From Hyphomicrobiales bacterium (lineage in GTDB: Bacteria; Pseudomonadota; Alphaproteobacteria; Rhizobiales; Rhizobiaceae), in assembly GCA_900469965.1 (NCBI GenBank), contig UBZP01000020.1:202892-266891 (forward strand): a stretch of 64,000 bases of DNA, written 5' to 3'. The notes under the pieces are model-generated. The model ran no database searches and had not been told where the DNA came from. It saw nothing but the letters and a program-made list of their open reading frames with translations. Below are positions 63,996 to 64,000 of this stretch, piece after piece. Position numbers and translations under genes: made by a program. The first letter of the stretch is position 1; each line of letters starts with the position of its first letter.

Positions 63996-64000
63996 TGCCG

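Overview
The window is GC-rich chromosomal DNA of an alphaproteobacterium, most likely a Rhizobiaceae member (Sinorhizobium/Ensifer, Rhizobium or Shinella type). Evidence: zinc-free L36, an NAD-dependent homospermidine synthase, GapR (DUF2312), CpdR, a close relative of the Brucella lipoprotein Omp10, two DUF465 proteins, a ROSE-type leader on an Hsp20 gene with an RpoH-type promoter, and an sRNA that looks like the suhB/mmgR family. No IS elements, phage genes, tRNAs, rRNAs or CRISPR arrays were seen. Nearly all of the sequence is coding, and the very long antisense ORFs are GC-driven shadows.

Layout. 1-4.5 kb: suhB (cut by the left edge), efp, a Sel1-repeat protein, a ThiE-like protein, a TauE permease and a leaderless-looking ArsR gene. 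4.6-7.9 kb: two divergent DUF465 genes, purEK, L36 and a TPR protein. 8-16 kb: pyk with a DUF1036 gene, an N-formylglutamate amidohydrolase, DUF1244, gapR, a DUF882 murein-peptidase-like protein and an orphan sigma-54 activator. 15.7-23.3 kb: pepF, a pabB-pabC-DUF3445 overlap operon, hss, omp10-like and a PhzF-like gene. 23.5-35 kb: a 5'-nucleotidase/LysM fusion, hemH, qmcA-nfeD, kdsD, an outer-membrane barrel, galU, a lytic transglycosylase, and DUF459 plus VOC genes. 35-42 kb: the glutamate synthase operon gltB-small membrane protein-gltD. 42-50 kb: threonine aldolase, a LysR regulator divergent from a YfeH-type transporter, Hsp20, an alpha/beta hydrolase, hisN, an sRNA, a second N-formylglutamate amidohydrolase and cpdR.

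49.7-63.8 kb is an envelope and signalling block. It contains a small membrane protein with a Pycsar-effector-like (DUF5706) pattern, divergent from a 1227-residue fusion of FecR domain, TPR repeats and a plug-less TonB-receptor-like barrel. The fusion overlaps by one base a CHASE2-class III nucleotide cyclase. An alpha-2-macroglobulin with an N-terminal PAN domain and a penicillin-binding protein 1C follow. The barrel-FecR-cyclase pair is the best candidate for an undescribed system: an outer-membrane protein could report through its FecR/TPR part to the periplasmic CHASE2 domain of its cyclase. A role for the DUF5706 protein as responder is speculative.

Most of the rest is housekeeping. Several intergenic regions carry clear hairpin terminators and regulatory signals, listed separately.
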